A stretch of 64,000 nt of DNA, from assembly GCA_945865375.1 (NCBI GenBank), contig CAMBEJ010000006.1, positions 1 to 64,000 on the forward strand, written 5' to 3'. Both the position numbers and the translations under genes were made by a program. Source of the stretch: Akkermansia muciniphila (lineage in GTDB: Bacteria > Verrucomicrobiota > Verrucomicrobiia > Limisphaerales > F1-80-MAGS106). How positions within the stretch are numbered: position 1 is the first letter of the stretch; the number at the start of each line of letters is the position of its first letter. The notes beneath the pieces are model-generated. The model made no database searches, was not told the DNA's origin, and saw only the letters and a list, made by a program, of their open reading frames with translations. This document shows positions 38,211 to 50,344 of the stretch, one piece after another.

Positions 38211-38552
38211 ATGGACACCATTTTAATTCAGGAACTGGAAGTGTGGTATTCGGTCGGCCTGACCGACGAAGAGCGAGGGAAGCCGCAGCGATTATTGATC
38301 AATGTAGAGATGGCGCATGATTTCGCGGCGGCGGCGCATCGTGATGATCTAAGGAAGACGATCGACTATGCGGCGGTGTGCGAGAGACTTCTGGGACTTG
38401 GGCAGGGCACAAGCTGGAGGCTTTTAGAGACGTTGATTCTGGATATCGCGCGCATTTGCAAGGAGGAATTTGGGGCTTCTAGGGTGAGTGTGGAAGTTCA
38501 GAAATTCATCATCCCGCAGGCGCGTTTCGTGGGAGTGCGAGTGACCCGCTGA
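38211..38552 (+). CDS. folB: dihydroneopterin aldolase family protein
   Basis: 113 aa; MDTILIQELEVWYSVGLTDEERGKPQRLLINVEM ... TIDYAAVCERL. Confidence 0.9.
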   Translation: MDTILIQELEVWYSVGLTDEERGKPQRLLINVEMAHDFAAAAHRDDLRKTIDYAAVCERLLGLGQGTSWRLLETLILDIARICKEEFGASRVSVEVQKFIIPQARFVGVRVTR

Positions 38553-38863
38553 GTTCGGCGAAAGCGATGTGACCGTGGAAAAAGGACTGAACACGGCGGC
38601 CTGCTCGAAGTCTGCAAAACGCCCGAAGACAGAACGTATCAAGCGGTCAGATTGTTCCGGTTCAAAGAGATTACAACTGTTGAATCATGGATGGCAGCAT
38701 TCATCGCCCCATCCGTCCGGAAAGAGAAAAATAAGTTCTCCGAGATGGGTTGAGGAACTCGCCTCAAAACGGGCTGCATCGGCAAGCTGCTTGGCTTAGA
38801 AATTCCCGAAAACACTTATTGACGGTCAGGGGAGTGATTTGTAAATTCTCCGCCCACTCGAGT

Positions 38864-38938
38864 TCCAGAGTAGCTCAATGGTAGAGCAATCGGCTGTTAA
38901 CCGATCGGTTGCAGGTTCGAGCCCTGCCTCTGGAGCCA
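38864..38938 (+). tRNA. tRNA-Asn (GTT), CCA encoded
   Basis: TCCAGAG/CTCTGGA acceptor; ATCGG-CTGTTAA-CCGAT anticodon arm with GTT; GCAGG-TTCGAGC-CCTGC T-arm; G + CCA. Confidence 0.97.
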
Positions 38939-38941
38939 TTT

Positions 38942-39370
38942 TCATCCGTAGCGATAGGGCGACGCAAGTCCAAACGCATCCTCAATGTGCCGCACTTCGG
39001 TGATCTTTCGGTCCACCGTCAGCACTTCCACGACATCGAATCGAAGAGAGACTTCGGGGTTGCGGCACTGGCGCAGGTATTCGAGAGCCGTTTTGGAGAT
39101 CCTCCGTCGTTTCCCCGCATCCACTGCGGCCGCAGGGCGGGTCCATGAGTTGGAGGTTCTCGATTTCACTTCGATAAAAATGAGGATGCCTTCGCCCTTA
39201 AAGATGAGATCGATCTCTCCACGGTGGCCGCGGTAGTTGGCGCATAAAAATGTGAGCCCGGATTTTTCAAGAAATCGGCGGGCGGCCTCCTCACCTTCGC
39301 GCCCGATTTCTTGAGTGATGCAGACCGGTTCGGGATGGATCCAGCGCCTGATGGTTTGAACGACGCTCAT
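38942..39370 (-). CDS. YraN/UPF0102 family endonuclease-like protein
   Basis: GREGEEAARRFLEKSGLTFLCANYRGHRGEIDLIFKGEGILIFIEVKSR. Confidence 0.93.
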   Translation of the reverse strand: MSVVQTIRRWIHPEPVCITQEIGREGEEAARRFLEKSGLTFLCANYRGHRGEIDLIFKGEGILIFIEVKSRTSNSWTRPAAAVDAGKRRRISKTALEYLRQCRNPEVSLRFDVVEVLTVDRKITEVRHIEDAFGLASPYRYG

Positions 39371-39395
39371 GGTTGTGGGTCGCGATGGGCGCTGT

Positions 39396-40061
39396 TCATA
39401 ATTCGAGCTGAAGCGTGCGGACCGGGGCAAAGGAACGGCGATGGATGGGGCAGGGACCGTGCTTTAAAAGAGAATCGATGTGTGCCTTGGTGGGATAGCC
39501 TTTGTGGATAGCGAAACCGTAGAGGGGATATTGCCTGTCGTATTCGACCATGATCCGGTCCCTGGTGACCTTCGCGAGGATGCTGGCTGCCGCGATGGAG
39601 TAGCTTTGAGAATCGCCTTTGATAATGGGAGTGTGAGGGATGGGCAACCCTGACACGGCGGTGCCGTCGATGAGCGCGTGATCGGCAGGCTCGCATAGCT
39701 TGTCGAGGGCCTCGGCCATCGCGAGATGGGTCGCCCTCAAAATGTTGAGTTGGTCGATCGTGCCGTGTGAAATGATGGCGATGGCGAAGTGAATCTCCGG
39801 CAAAAGGTGGAGCGCGTCGAAGAAGCGTTCGCGCGCGCGCTCGGACAATTGCTTAGAGTCGTTGAGGCCCAGGAGACTTTCGGGGATGAACCCATCCACG
39901 GCCCAATCACGGGGAAGAACCACGGCGGCGGCCGTCACAGGTCCGGCGAGCGGGCCGCGGCCTGCCTCGTCGACTCCTGCGAGGCGACCAAGCCCCTGGT
40001 GAATCAGGCGGCGCTCATGGCGGAACCTATCCGCGTGCGGTGTTGTTGAATGGGATTTCAT
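39396..40061 (-). CDS. rnhB: ribonuclease HII
   Basis: LAGVDEAGRGPLAGPVTAAAVVLP; ILAKVTRDRIMVEYDRQYPLYGFAIHKGYPTKAH. Confidence 0.96.
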   Translation of the reverse strand: MKSHSTTPHADRFRHERRLIHQGLGRLAGVDEAGRGPLAGPVTAAAVVLPRDWAVDGFIPESLLGLNDSKQLSERARERFFDALHLLPEIHFAIAIISHGTIDQLNILRATHLAMAEALDKLCEPADHALIDGTAVSGLPIPHTPIIKGDSQSYSIAAASILAKVTRDRIMVEYDRQYPLYGFAIHKGYPTKAHIDSLLKHGPCPIHRRSFAPVRTLQLEL

Positions 40062-40273
40062 GCCTCCGATCGGTCCCGATTGTTGACGCATCAGGAGGAG
40101 GCGGACAACCTAAAAATGAATCTTCATTTTGGAGCCTCTTGGGCCGTGGGAAGTGGGCGGATCTGCAAAGTAGGCTTTTTCAAGGCTAACACAACTAATT
40201 GTGTACGGGGGCTGAGGCATGCGCAAATTATCGTTGTTTTGTTTTTGTGAAGCCGGTAGGTTTGAGTGTATAA

Positions 40274-42787
<2,514 letters not shown>

Positions 42788-42869
42788 TTTCCGTTTAAAA
42801 TCCAGAGCCCGACGGAGATGTGGTTTCGCCGGATTGAGGGGAGGTCTGGAGCCCACGAAGCAAAGTTCT

Positions 42870-45527
42870 ATGTCCGATCAAGAAAAGAAGAGTGAAGTGG
42901 TTCGCGCCATTCCATTGTTCGCGGCCAACGAGAAGGTCGAGAAGATAAACGTCGCCGAAGAGATCAAGAATTCATTCCTTGATTACTCGATGTCCGTGAT
43001 CGTCTCGCGAGCGCTTCCCGATGTGCGCGACGGATTGAAGCCGTCGCAGCGTCGTATTTTGTACGCGATGCATGAGCTCTCGCTGTTCCCTGGCCGGAAG
43101 CACTTCAAATGCGCGAAGATTTGCGGCGATACGAGCGGCAACTATCACCCGCACGGCGAGGCTGTGATCTATCCGACGCTCGTGCACATGGCGCAGCCTT
43201 GGGCGATGCGAGAAAGGCTTGTGGATGGCCAGGGCAACTTCGGCTCTGTCGAAGGGGATCCTCCGGCGGCGATGCGTTATACTGAAGCGCGCATGACCCA
43301 CTTGGGTGCCCTCCTCATGGAGGACATGGATAAGGACACGGTAGATTTTGTTCCGAATTATGACGAGCGGTTGACGGAACCTACCGTGTTTCCGGCGGCT
43401 TTTCCGAACCTGCTCGTGAATGGTGGCACTGGGATCGCGGTGGGCATGGCAACCAACATGGCCCCGCACAACCTCGGCGAGGTCATCGATGGGGTCATCG
43501 CGCAGATCGAAAATCCCGACATCACCATTGAGGAGCTGATGCTGCACGTGAAGGGACCCGACTTCCCCACAGGCTGCACCCTGTGCGGTTTGGAGGGCAT
43601 CAAGAATTATTTCATGACGGGCCGTGGCAGCGTCAAAATCCGGGGTCGTGTTGGACTGGAGCAGTTGAAGGGAGGCCGGGAGCAGTTGGTGATTACGGAG
43701 ATCCCCTACAACGTGAACCGCGCGGTGCTGGTGAGCCGGATCGCGGAGCTTGCCAATGAAAAAATTATCACCGACGTCACGGCCGTGCGCGATGAATCGG
43801 ACGAGAACACGCGTGTGGTGGTGGAGATCAAGCGAGACGCGGTTCCCGAGGTAGTGATCAACAATCTGTACAAATTCACGCAGCTCGCGACCAGCTTCAG
43901 CGTCCATATGCTGGCCATCGACCACGGGAGGCCGAAGACGCTGAATCTGAAAGAGCTGATCGCTTGTTATATCGAACACCGCCGTGAAGTGGTGCTGCGG
44001 CGGACCCGGTTTGAACTGCGCAAGGCCGAGGATCGTGCGGAGGTACTCGAGGGCTATCTGATCGCGCTCGCCAATATGGACGATTTCATCCGGATCATCC
44101 GGAGTTCTGCGAATCGTGATGAGGCGCGTATTCGGCTTTTGGCGTATGAGTTCACACGCGCCACGGTGGAGCAGTTGGGGGTTTTGATCCGCAACGAAGC
44201 GCGCTTGAGGAATGGCCGCTATGAATTCAGCGACCGCCAGGCAGACGCCATTCTTGAACTGCGCCTGTATCAGTTGACCGGTTTGGAGCGCGACAAGGTC
44301 AAAGCCGAATACGCCACGCTGATCGACAAGATCCGGGATCTGATGGATATTTTGGCCAAGGAAAGCCGTGTCATGGCGATCATTAAAGCGGAGCTGCTGC
44401 TGGTGAAGGAAAAGCATGCTTCACCACGGCTTACAGAACTCGTGCCCGACGAAGGGGATATGGCGATCGAAGATTTAATCGCCAACGAAGGGGTGATCAT
44501 CACCATCACCCACAACGGGTTGATCAAACGTACGAACGTCAGCGCCTACCAGGCTCAACGCCGAGGTGGGAAGGGTGTGATCGGGATGGTCACCCGCGAG
44601 GATTCTCCGGTTAAGGGCGATGGCACCGGCTTTATCGAACACCTTTTTACCGCGAGAACTCACGATTATCTGATGTTTTTCACGAATACAGGGCGTGTTT
44701 ACGCGGAGCGTGTTCATGAAGTGCCGAACATGGCCCGCGACGGAAGGGGCCGAAGCATTGCGAACTTGTTGGACTTGCGGCCCGAAGAGAAGGTGGCCGC
44801 AATGATCCGGGTGGAATCGAAGGCGGACCTCAACAAGGAGGACGAAACGTGGGCTCAGCCCGGATTCATCTTCTTTGCGACCCAGAAGGGGACTGTGAAA
44901 AAAACCGCCCTCGCCGAGTTTGCGAACATCAACAAGGGCGGGATCATCGCGATCAACATCGATGAGGGCGACCTGTTGATCGATGTGAAGATGACGACAG
45001 GTGAGAATGAGGTGGTATTGATCACTCAAGGCGGCATGAGCATCCGGTTCAAAGAGGAAGATGTGCGCTCGATGGGACGCCAGACTACGGGCGTGCGAGG
45101 CATCCGGCTCGAAGGCAAGGAATCCGTCATCGGACTGGCGGTTGTGGATATGACGGCGATGCTTCTTGTGGCCGGTGAGAACGGGATCGGCAAGCGCACC
45201 GGGTTCGATGAGTATCGGGTCCAAACAAGAGGCGGCGTCGGCATCATCACGATGAAAACGACTGACAAAACCGGAGTTGTCGTGGGCGCGTTGACGGTGA
45301 CCGAGAACGACGAGATCATGCTGATCACCAGCGGGGGACAGATGGTCCGCACTCGCGCGGGAGACATTCGCGAGACAGGCCGGAATACCATGGGCGTGAA
45401 ATTGATCGACCTGGAGGCAGGCGACAAGCTGCAAGCGATTGCTCCCGTGATCAGCGAAGAAGAGGTGGTGCCAGAATTTTCCTTGCCTGAAACATCCTTG
45501 CCTGAAGCTCCGTTGCCACCGGCATAA
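42870..45527 (+). CDS. gyrA: DNA gyrase subunit A
   Basis: [40 protein letters not shown]-type C-terminal repeats. Confidence 0.97.
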   Translation: MSDQEKKSEVVRAIPLFAANEKVEKINVAEEIKNSFLDYSMSVIVSRALPDVRDGLKPSQRRILYAMHELSLFPGRKHFKCAKICGDTSGNYHPHGEAVIYPTLVHMAQPWAMRERLVDGQGNFGSVEGDPPAAMRYTEARMTHLGALLMEDMDKDTVDFVPNYDERLTEPTVFPAAFPNLLVNGGTGIAVGMATNMAPHNLGEVIDGVIAQIENPDITIEELMLHVKGPDFPTGCTLCGLEGIKNYFMTGRGSVKIRGRVGLEQLKGGREQLVITEIPYNVNRAVLVSRIAELANEKIITDVTAVRDESDENTRVVVEIKRDAVPEVVINNLYKFTQLATSFSVHMLAIDHGRPKTLNLKELIACYIEHRREVVLRRTRFELRKAEDRAEVLEGYLIALANMDDFIRIIRSSANRDEARIRLLAYEFTRATVEQLGVLIRNEARLRNGRYEFSDRQADAILELRLYQLTGLERDKVKAEYATLIDKIRDLMDILAKESRVMAIIKAELLLVKEKHASPRLTELVPDEGDMAIEDLIANEGVIITITHNGLIKRTNVSAYQAQRRGGKGVIGMVTREDSPVKGDGTGFIEHLFTARTHDYLMFFTNTGRVYAERVHEVPNMARDGRGRSIANLLDLRPEEKVAAMIRVESKADLNKEDETWAQPGFIFFATQKGTVKKTALAEFANINKGGIIAINIDEGDLLIDVKMTTGENEVVLITQGGMSIRFKEEDVRSMGRQTTGVRGIRLEGKESVIGLAVVDMTAMLLVAGENGIGKRTGFDEYRVQTRGGVGIITMKTTDKTGVVVGALTVTENDEIMLITSGGQMVRTRAGDIRETGRNTMGVKLIDLEAGDKLQAIAPVISEEEVVPEFSLPETSLPEAPLPPA

Positions 45528-45638
45528 CGTGCAAACCTCTTGAGGGCGCGAGGTGGGCCGTGGCCTGATCTCAACCACCAGCTTCATGGAAACCCTTATT
45601 TCGGCGGCTTGCGCCTCATCTGAAACGGATCCTCTGCC

Positions 45639-46232
45639 ATGACTCAAACCGAACCCATTCGCATGCTGGCCGTCTCAGCGAGCATGCATCGAGCGAGTGT
45701 GACGAGAACCGTGATGGAATTTGTGGCCGAACGGTTGCGGCAGCAGGGATGTTTTGTGGACGTCCTGGACCTCAGCTCAGAGCCGCTGCCGTTGTTCAAT
45801 CCAGACACGAGTTTTGATGCGGACTATTATCAAGATCTCCGCCGGCGTGTCGTCGGGGCAGATGTTTTTATACTCGGCACACCCGATTATCACGGCAGCA
45901 TGAGCAGCGCTCTCAAAAACTTTCTCGACCACTTTTGGAAGGAGTTTTCGGGCAAGCTGTTTTCAAGCGTTGTGGCTTCGCACGAAAAGGGACTGACGGT
46001 GACCGACCATATCCGCACGGTGGCGAGACAGTGCTACGCATGGTCGATGCCCTATGGCGTTTCCTTCATGGAGAAGGAGGACGTCCAAGGTGGAGAAATT
46101 CTGAGTGCCTCCTTCAGATCGCGGTTGGAGATGTTCACGCGGGACGTGCGCGTTTACGGCGAGGTCCTGTCAAAGCAGCGCCAAGCGGACTTGGCCGGGA
46201 CGGATCCCGGATTCCTTGCCCGCTTGAGGTAG
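45639..46232 (+). CDS. NADPH-dependent FMN reductase family protein
   Basis: RMLAVSASMHRASVTRTVMEF; GTPDYHGSMSSALKNFLDHF. Confidence 0.9.
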   Translation: MTQTEPIRMLAVSASMHRASVTRTVMEFVAERLRQQGCFVDVLDLSSEPLPLFNPDTSFDADYYQDLRRRVVGADVFILGTPDYHGSMSSALKNFLDHFWKEFSGKLFSSVVASHEKGLTVTDHIRTVARQCYAWSMPYGVSFMEKEDVQGGEILSASFRSRLEMFTRDVRVYGEVLSKQRQADLAGTDPGFLARLR

Positions 46233-46316
46233 AGATCTGCTGAAGGTCGTGATCTCAGGAAAAACAGAGCCCGCTCAGCCTCAGAACTCCTGACCCTAAA
46301 TCCGGCAGTTGATTTA

Positions 46317-46462
46317 GCCACGAAAGAACCCAAAGAACGCAGAGAGAATGAGTTCTGAAAGGAATCTCTCGGCTTAATCATTCACTCGCTGGGTGAGCAA
46401 CTCTTCGTTGACATTGACCCCTGAAGCCCTTCTCTTTGCGATCTTTGTGCTCTTTTGTGGCC
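46317..46462. repeat. palindromic intergenic repeat (CCACaAAAGA type)
   Basis: 33-nt arms 46317-46349 and 46430-46462, about 6 mismatches. Confidence 0.75.
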
Positions 46463-46612
46463 ATTCCAATCGCAGTTTTTAGGCTGACATGGTGTTTTGG
46501 ATTCAGGGACGCAAGGCATCTGTGTGACCCAGCGCGTTGCCGCTCACGTCAAGATCGGGTAGAGATGCTCCGAATGGGCTCTATCCCGCTCGCGGGGCCT
46601 GTTGAGTGGATA

Positions 46613-47953
46613 TCAGGCCACCGTCGGATACACCCAAGGTGCTCTGTAGGGCCTTCTCAACAGGCGGTTGGCTTCTGGATCGTCCAGGATTGTTTCCTTT
46701 TCCCCATCCCACCGGATGCTGCGTCCCAATTTAAGCGACAGCATGCCGAGCAAACTAAGGCTCGTTGACCGGTGCGCCGACTCCACGTCCGCGACCGGCT
46801 TTTTACCGTCCTGGATGCTCGTGATGAAATCTTTCCACAGCAGCGTGAGGTTGTGGCCGTCCGGTTCCTGAAGCTCCGACTCCTGGTGCGTGGGGTTGTT
46901 CTTTTCATCCGCTGGATAAAAGGTCCAACCGTCCCTCCAACCCATGTGAAATGTCCCTTTGGTGCCAAAAAAATAACATCCGACACCCGTCTTTTCCGCC
47001 CCAGTTCCGGCGAATTTACGGTGCTCCCATGTTGCGGTGAAGGATTCGAACTCATACACGGCGACTTGGGAGTCAGGGGCGTCGGTGGTTTGTTCGGTGG
47101 CGTTCAAGACGGGCTTACCTTGAATCGGTCGGCCGCCTGTTGAGTAGATTCGCTTGGGATGCTTCTCGTCGGTCCAACGAAGAACCTGGTCCAGCCAGTG
47201 AACGCCCCAATCTCCAAGCGTGCCATTTGCGAAAGCCAGGAAATTGCGCCATCCCCCCGGATGAATTTTTCCATTGTAAGGACGAAGCGGCGCCGGCCCA
47301 CAATAGAGGTCCCAGTTCATTCCTTCCGGGGGTTCGCTGTTGGGTGAGGGACGCTCTTTGCCACCCCGACTGTTCACGAACATTCGCACCATTCCGATAT
47401 CGCCAGCGCCTCCCGATCTTAGAAACTTAAGGCCCGAAACGTGGTGCGGACCAATGCGGCGGTGCAGGCCAACTTGGACGACCTTCCCGGTGGCTTTGGT
47501 GGTTTCGACCATGGCGCGACTTTCCTCCACGGTATGGCCTGTGGGTTTCTCGACAAAGACGTGCGCTCCCGCGCGCAGGGACGCGATGGTGATCAAAGCA
47601 TGCCAGTGGTCTGGTGTGGCGATGATCACGATCTCCGGTTTTGCCTGATCCAGGAGCTCCCGAAAATCTTGGTATTTCTTGGGTTGATCGCCTGAGGCCT
47701 CGGTGACCTGGTTTGCTGCAACATCGAGCGTTTGTTGGCTCGGGTCACACATCGCCACGACGTGGCAACTTCCGCTCGCCATCGCTTCGCGGAGAATATT
47801 CATGCCCCACCAACCGGAGCCGATCAGTGCCACCCGATACTTTCGTCCGGATTCCGCGCCAATAATTGGGATCGCGCCGAACGCCGTGAAGGCAGCCGCA
47901 CTTTGGATGAACCGTCGTCGTGAAACAGGCGATTGAATCAGGTGAGATTTCAT
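46613..47953 (-). CDS. Gfo/Idh/MocA family oxidoreductase (Tat-type signal)
   Basis: VSRRRFIQSAAAFTAFGAIP; YRVALIGSGWWGMNILREAM; VFVEKPTGHTVEESRAMVE. Confidence 0.93.
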   Translation of the reverse strand: MKSHLIQSPVSRRRFIQSAAAFTAFGAIPIIGAESGRKYRVALIGSGWWGMNILREAMASGSCHVVAMCDPSQQTLDVAANQVTEASGDQPKKYQDFRELLDQAKPEIVIIATPDHWHALITIASLRAGAHVFVEKPTGHTVEESRAMVETTKATGKVVQVGLHRRIGPHHVSGLKFLRSGGAGDIGMVRMFVNSRGGKERPSPNSEPPEGMNWDLYCGPAPLRPYNGKIHPGGWRNFLAFANGTLGDWGVHWLDQVLRWTDEKHPKRIYSTGGRPIQGKPVLNATEQTTDAPDSQVAVYEFESFTATWEHRKFAGTGAEKTGVGCYFFGTKGTFHMGWRDGWTFYPADEKNNPTHQESELQEPDGHNLTLLWKDFITSIQDGKKPVADVESAHRSTSLSLLGMLSLKLGRSIRWDGEKETILDDPEANRLLRRPYRAPWVYPTVA

Positions 47954-47990
47954 GGAAAAGAGTTTGAGGACGTCGGCTATCAGACTTTGG

Positions 47991-49220
47991 TTATGGGCGT
48001 TTTCTGACGTCGATGCAGACGAGGTTTCCTGTTGCATTGCGGCAATAGATCATTCCGTTGGCGAGAACGGGCACGGTCCAACATTTGCCACCGAGCACCT
48101 GGGCTCGCGCGGACGGTTTGAAGCCTTCCGGCGAGGCATGTGCGATCAGGAGTTCACCGCGATCGCTCAACACAATCAGTTTGCCGTCGGCTCCCACCAC
48201 CGATCCCGAGCCGATCCCCGCCTCCGTCCACCGCACCGCACCGGTCAAAAACTCAACGCATTTGAGTGTGGCTTTTGCGCTCGTGTCTCCGTCGATGCCA
48301 TAGAGGAACCCATCCATGAGAACACTCGGGTTCATCTGGTTTCGGAGCGATTTGCTTTGCCAAACTACCACCGGTTGCCCTTTGTCGATGGAGAATAAGG
48401 CGGAACCTTTGTTGTAGCCCGAGCTCACAAAAATATGATCCCCCCGAACGATCGGATCAGCGGCGTTGACGCCATATTGGGTTGGCCACGGAAATCGCCA
48501 GTTTTCCTTGCCCGTTTTAGGGTGAACTCCCACATAAGATTTGGCGGAGCCGATTATCAGAGTCGCCTCGGCGCCGATGCCCATCAGATAGGGGGTGGAA
48601 TAACCCGCGTCCTTGTTTGCTGAACTCCAAACGATCTTGCCTGTGGATTTGTCCAGAGCCAAGCCCGCATCGCCCACATTCAGGAGAACCAAATTATCGA
48701 GAACCACTGGTGAACCTGAGAATCCCCAATCGGGAATCCGGATGCCGGTTTCTTTCTGGACATTCTTGGACCAACGCACTTTTCCGGAGGTGATCTCGAT
48801 GCAGAACACATCGCCCCAACGGCTCATCAAATAGACGAACCCCGAATCAACCGCAGGCGTGGACGCGGTGCCTCCGTCGAAGTATTTGTCCCCCAGGTCG
48901 GAGTCGTAGGAATGCTTCCATTTGACAGTCCCTTTGGTGCTGTCCACACACCAGAGGGTGTCCTGGCCGTTCGCATGGCCCGTGGTGAAAAGCGATCCTT
49001 CGCTGACGACAAAGGAGGCAAATCCGATTCCCACCGAGATTTTCCAGGCGATCGGCGGGCCTTGTGAGGGCCATTCACTCGACCAATTTTGTTCCTTTGA
49101 GACGCCGTTCAGATGCGGCCCACGCCACTGCGGCCAGTCATCCGCCATGCCGACGAACCTGACCAGGAGGCAGGCTGTCATCACGCTGGGAAAGAAGCAT
49201 TTCGCGAAACCGGAGTTCAT
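47991..49220 (-). CDS. PQQ-binding-like beta-propeller repeat protein
   Basis: DWPQWRGPHLNGVSKE; repeated LVLLNVGDAGLALDKSTGKIVW-type blades. Confidence 0.92.
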   Translation of the reverse strand: MNSGFAKCFFPSVMTACLLVRFVGMADDWPQWRGPHLNGVSKEQNWSSEWPSQGPPIAWKISVGIGFASFVVSEGSLFTTGHANGQDTLWCVDSTKGTVKWKHSYDSDLGDKYFDGGTASTPAVDSGFVYLMSRWGDVFCIEITSGKVRWSKNVQKETGIRIPDWGFSGSPVVLDNLVLLNVGDAGLALDKSTGKIVWSSANKDAGYSTPYLMGIGAEATLIIGSAKSYVGVHPKTGKENWRFPWPTQYGVNAADPIVRGDHIFVSSGYNKGSALFSIDKGQPVVVWQSKSLRNQMNPSVLMDGFLYGIDGDTSAKATLKCVEFLTGAVRWTEAGIGSGSVVGADGKLIVLSDRGELLIAHASPEGFKPSARAQVLGGKCWTVPVLANGMIYCRNATGNLVCIDVRKRP

Positions 49221-49331
49221 AATAAAAATGATGTCGAGAACGAGTTAAGCACGCCTGCAAGAAGAGCAGACTCCATCGGACTGGGGAACAAAAAAATGGG
49301 GGCGCATTGGACATCTAGCCGACTTCTTGTT

Positions 49332-49472
49332 TTAACACTACAGCGACACTTCCTCTGAGAATTCAACCACGGATGACACGGATGACACGGATGGGCGGGA
49401 ATCCACCCTCATCTTATCCGTGCAATCCGTGCAATCCGTGGTCATTTTCCAAAAGTGTCGCTCTAGTGTTAA
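49332..49472. repeat. TIR-bounded short repeat (MITE-like), copy B
   Basis: TTAACACTACAGCGACACTT 49332-49351 vs AAGTGTCGCTCTAGTGTTAA 49453-49472 (19/20); internal (ACGGATGAC) and (TTGCACGGA) units. Confidence 0.85.
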
Positions 49473-49477
49473 GCTTC

Positions 49478-49626
49478 AAGTCAGAGCTGATTCAAGAAAG
49501 CCGCCGCCGCCCAGCCAGAAGCGCACGAGCGCCGATTTCCAATCGGCTCGGGTGCGCGAGCGGCGGATCCATGAACCAAAGCCGGTTGCAAACCGGCGCT
49601 CCGCTTTCTTGAATCAGCCCTGGCTT
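49478..49626. repeat. second TIR-bounded short repeat adjacent to the first
   Basis: AAGTCAGAGCTGATTCAAGAAAGC 49478-49501 vs inverse at 49603-49626, 22/24; inner hairpins CCGATTTCCAATCGG and GCCGGTTGCAAACCGGC. Confidence 0.85.
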
Positions 49627-49726
49627 CTAGTTTCCATGTCGCGGTTTCCCTTGTCAGGAGCTGTCGGTCGGATAGGATGCGACTGAACCCAGGCCTGTTT
49701 GCATATATTTTCAACCCTATGCCGCC

Positions 49727-50338
49727 ATGAAGACTCTCATCAAACCCACACTCATCAAACTCACGCTCGTCGCCCTCGTTACAGGGTTCAGCCTTGCCGC
49801 CGAGGAGCCGTCCAAGCAACCCGACGCCCCGCTTGTAGTGGGCCAGCTCGCGCCCGATTTCAAGATCAAGGACTCACGCGGCAAGCAGATCAGCCTCGCC
49901 AAATTGACAGCCAAAGGGCCCGTGCTTGTGCGCCTTACATGCGGTTGCCTCGGCTGCGACAAGGAGCTGCCTTACTTCCAGGAAGTGCAGCGCGCCTACT
50001 CAGGCCAAGGGCTGACGAGCCTCGCCATCTTCAAAGAGTCGGATGCGAAGGTCGAGGCCTACGTCCGCGAAAAGAAGCTGAACATGCTCTACGCCGTGGA
50101 CACGAAAGGCGAGAGCTGGGGCGTCTTCAAGACCAAGGCCATGCCAAGCAATTTCCTCATTGAGAAAGGCGGCAAAATTTCCGCCATCGCCACCGGATGC
50201 GACACCAGCGGTCTCCTCGCGAAACACCTCTCCCAAAAAGCTGCCGTACTCACCGGCTCCCAAGCCGTGGATGTGAAGGCAAAGGTGGACGCCCGGAAAA
50301 CCTCGCAAGCCGAGACGCAGAAGGAACCGTCGAAGTGA
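49727..50338 (+). CDS. redoxin / peroxiredoxin-like thiol-disulfide protein
   Basis: GQLAPDFKIKDSRGKQISLAKLTAKGPVLVRLTCGCLGCDKELPYFQEVQ. Confidence 0.85.
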   Translation: MKTLIKPTLIKLTLVALVTGFSLAAEEPSKQPDAPLVVGQLAPDFKIKDSRGKQISLAKLTAKGPVLVRLTCGCLGCDKELPYFQEVQRAYSGQGLTSLAIFKESDAKVEAYVREKKLNMLYAVDTKGESWGVFKTKAMPSNFLIEKGGKISAIATGCDTSGLLAKHLSQKAAVLTGSQAVDVKAKVDARKTSQAETQKEPSK

Positions 50339-50344
50339 TCTGAT

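Noticed and set aside
38864-38938. tRNA-Asn as an island integration site
   Set aside because: No integrase gene and no duplicated tRNA 3' end seen in the window; neighbouring genes are ordinary housekeeping genes.
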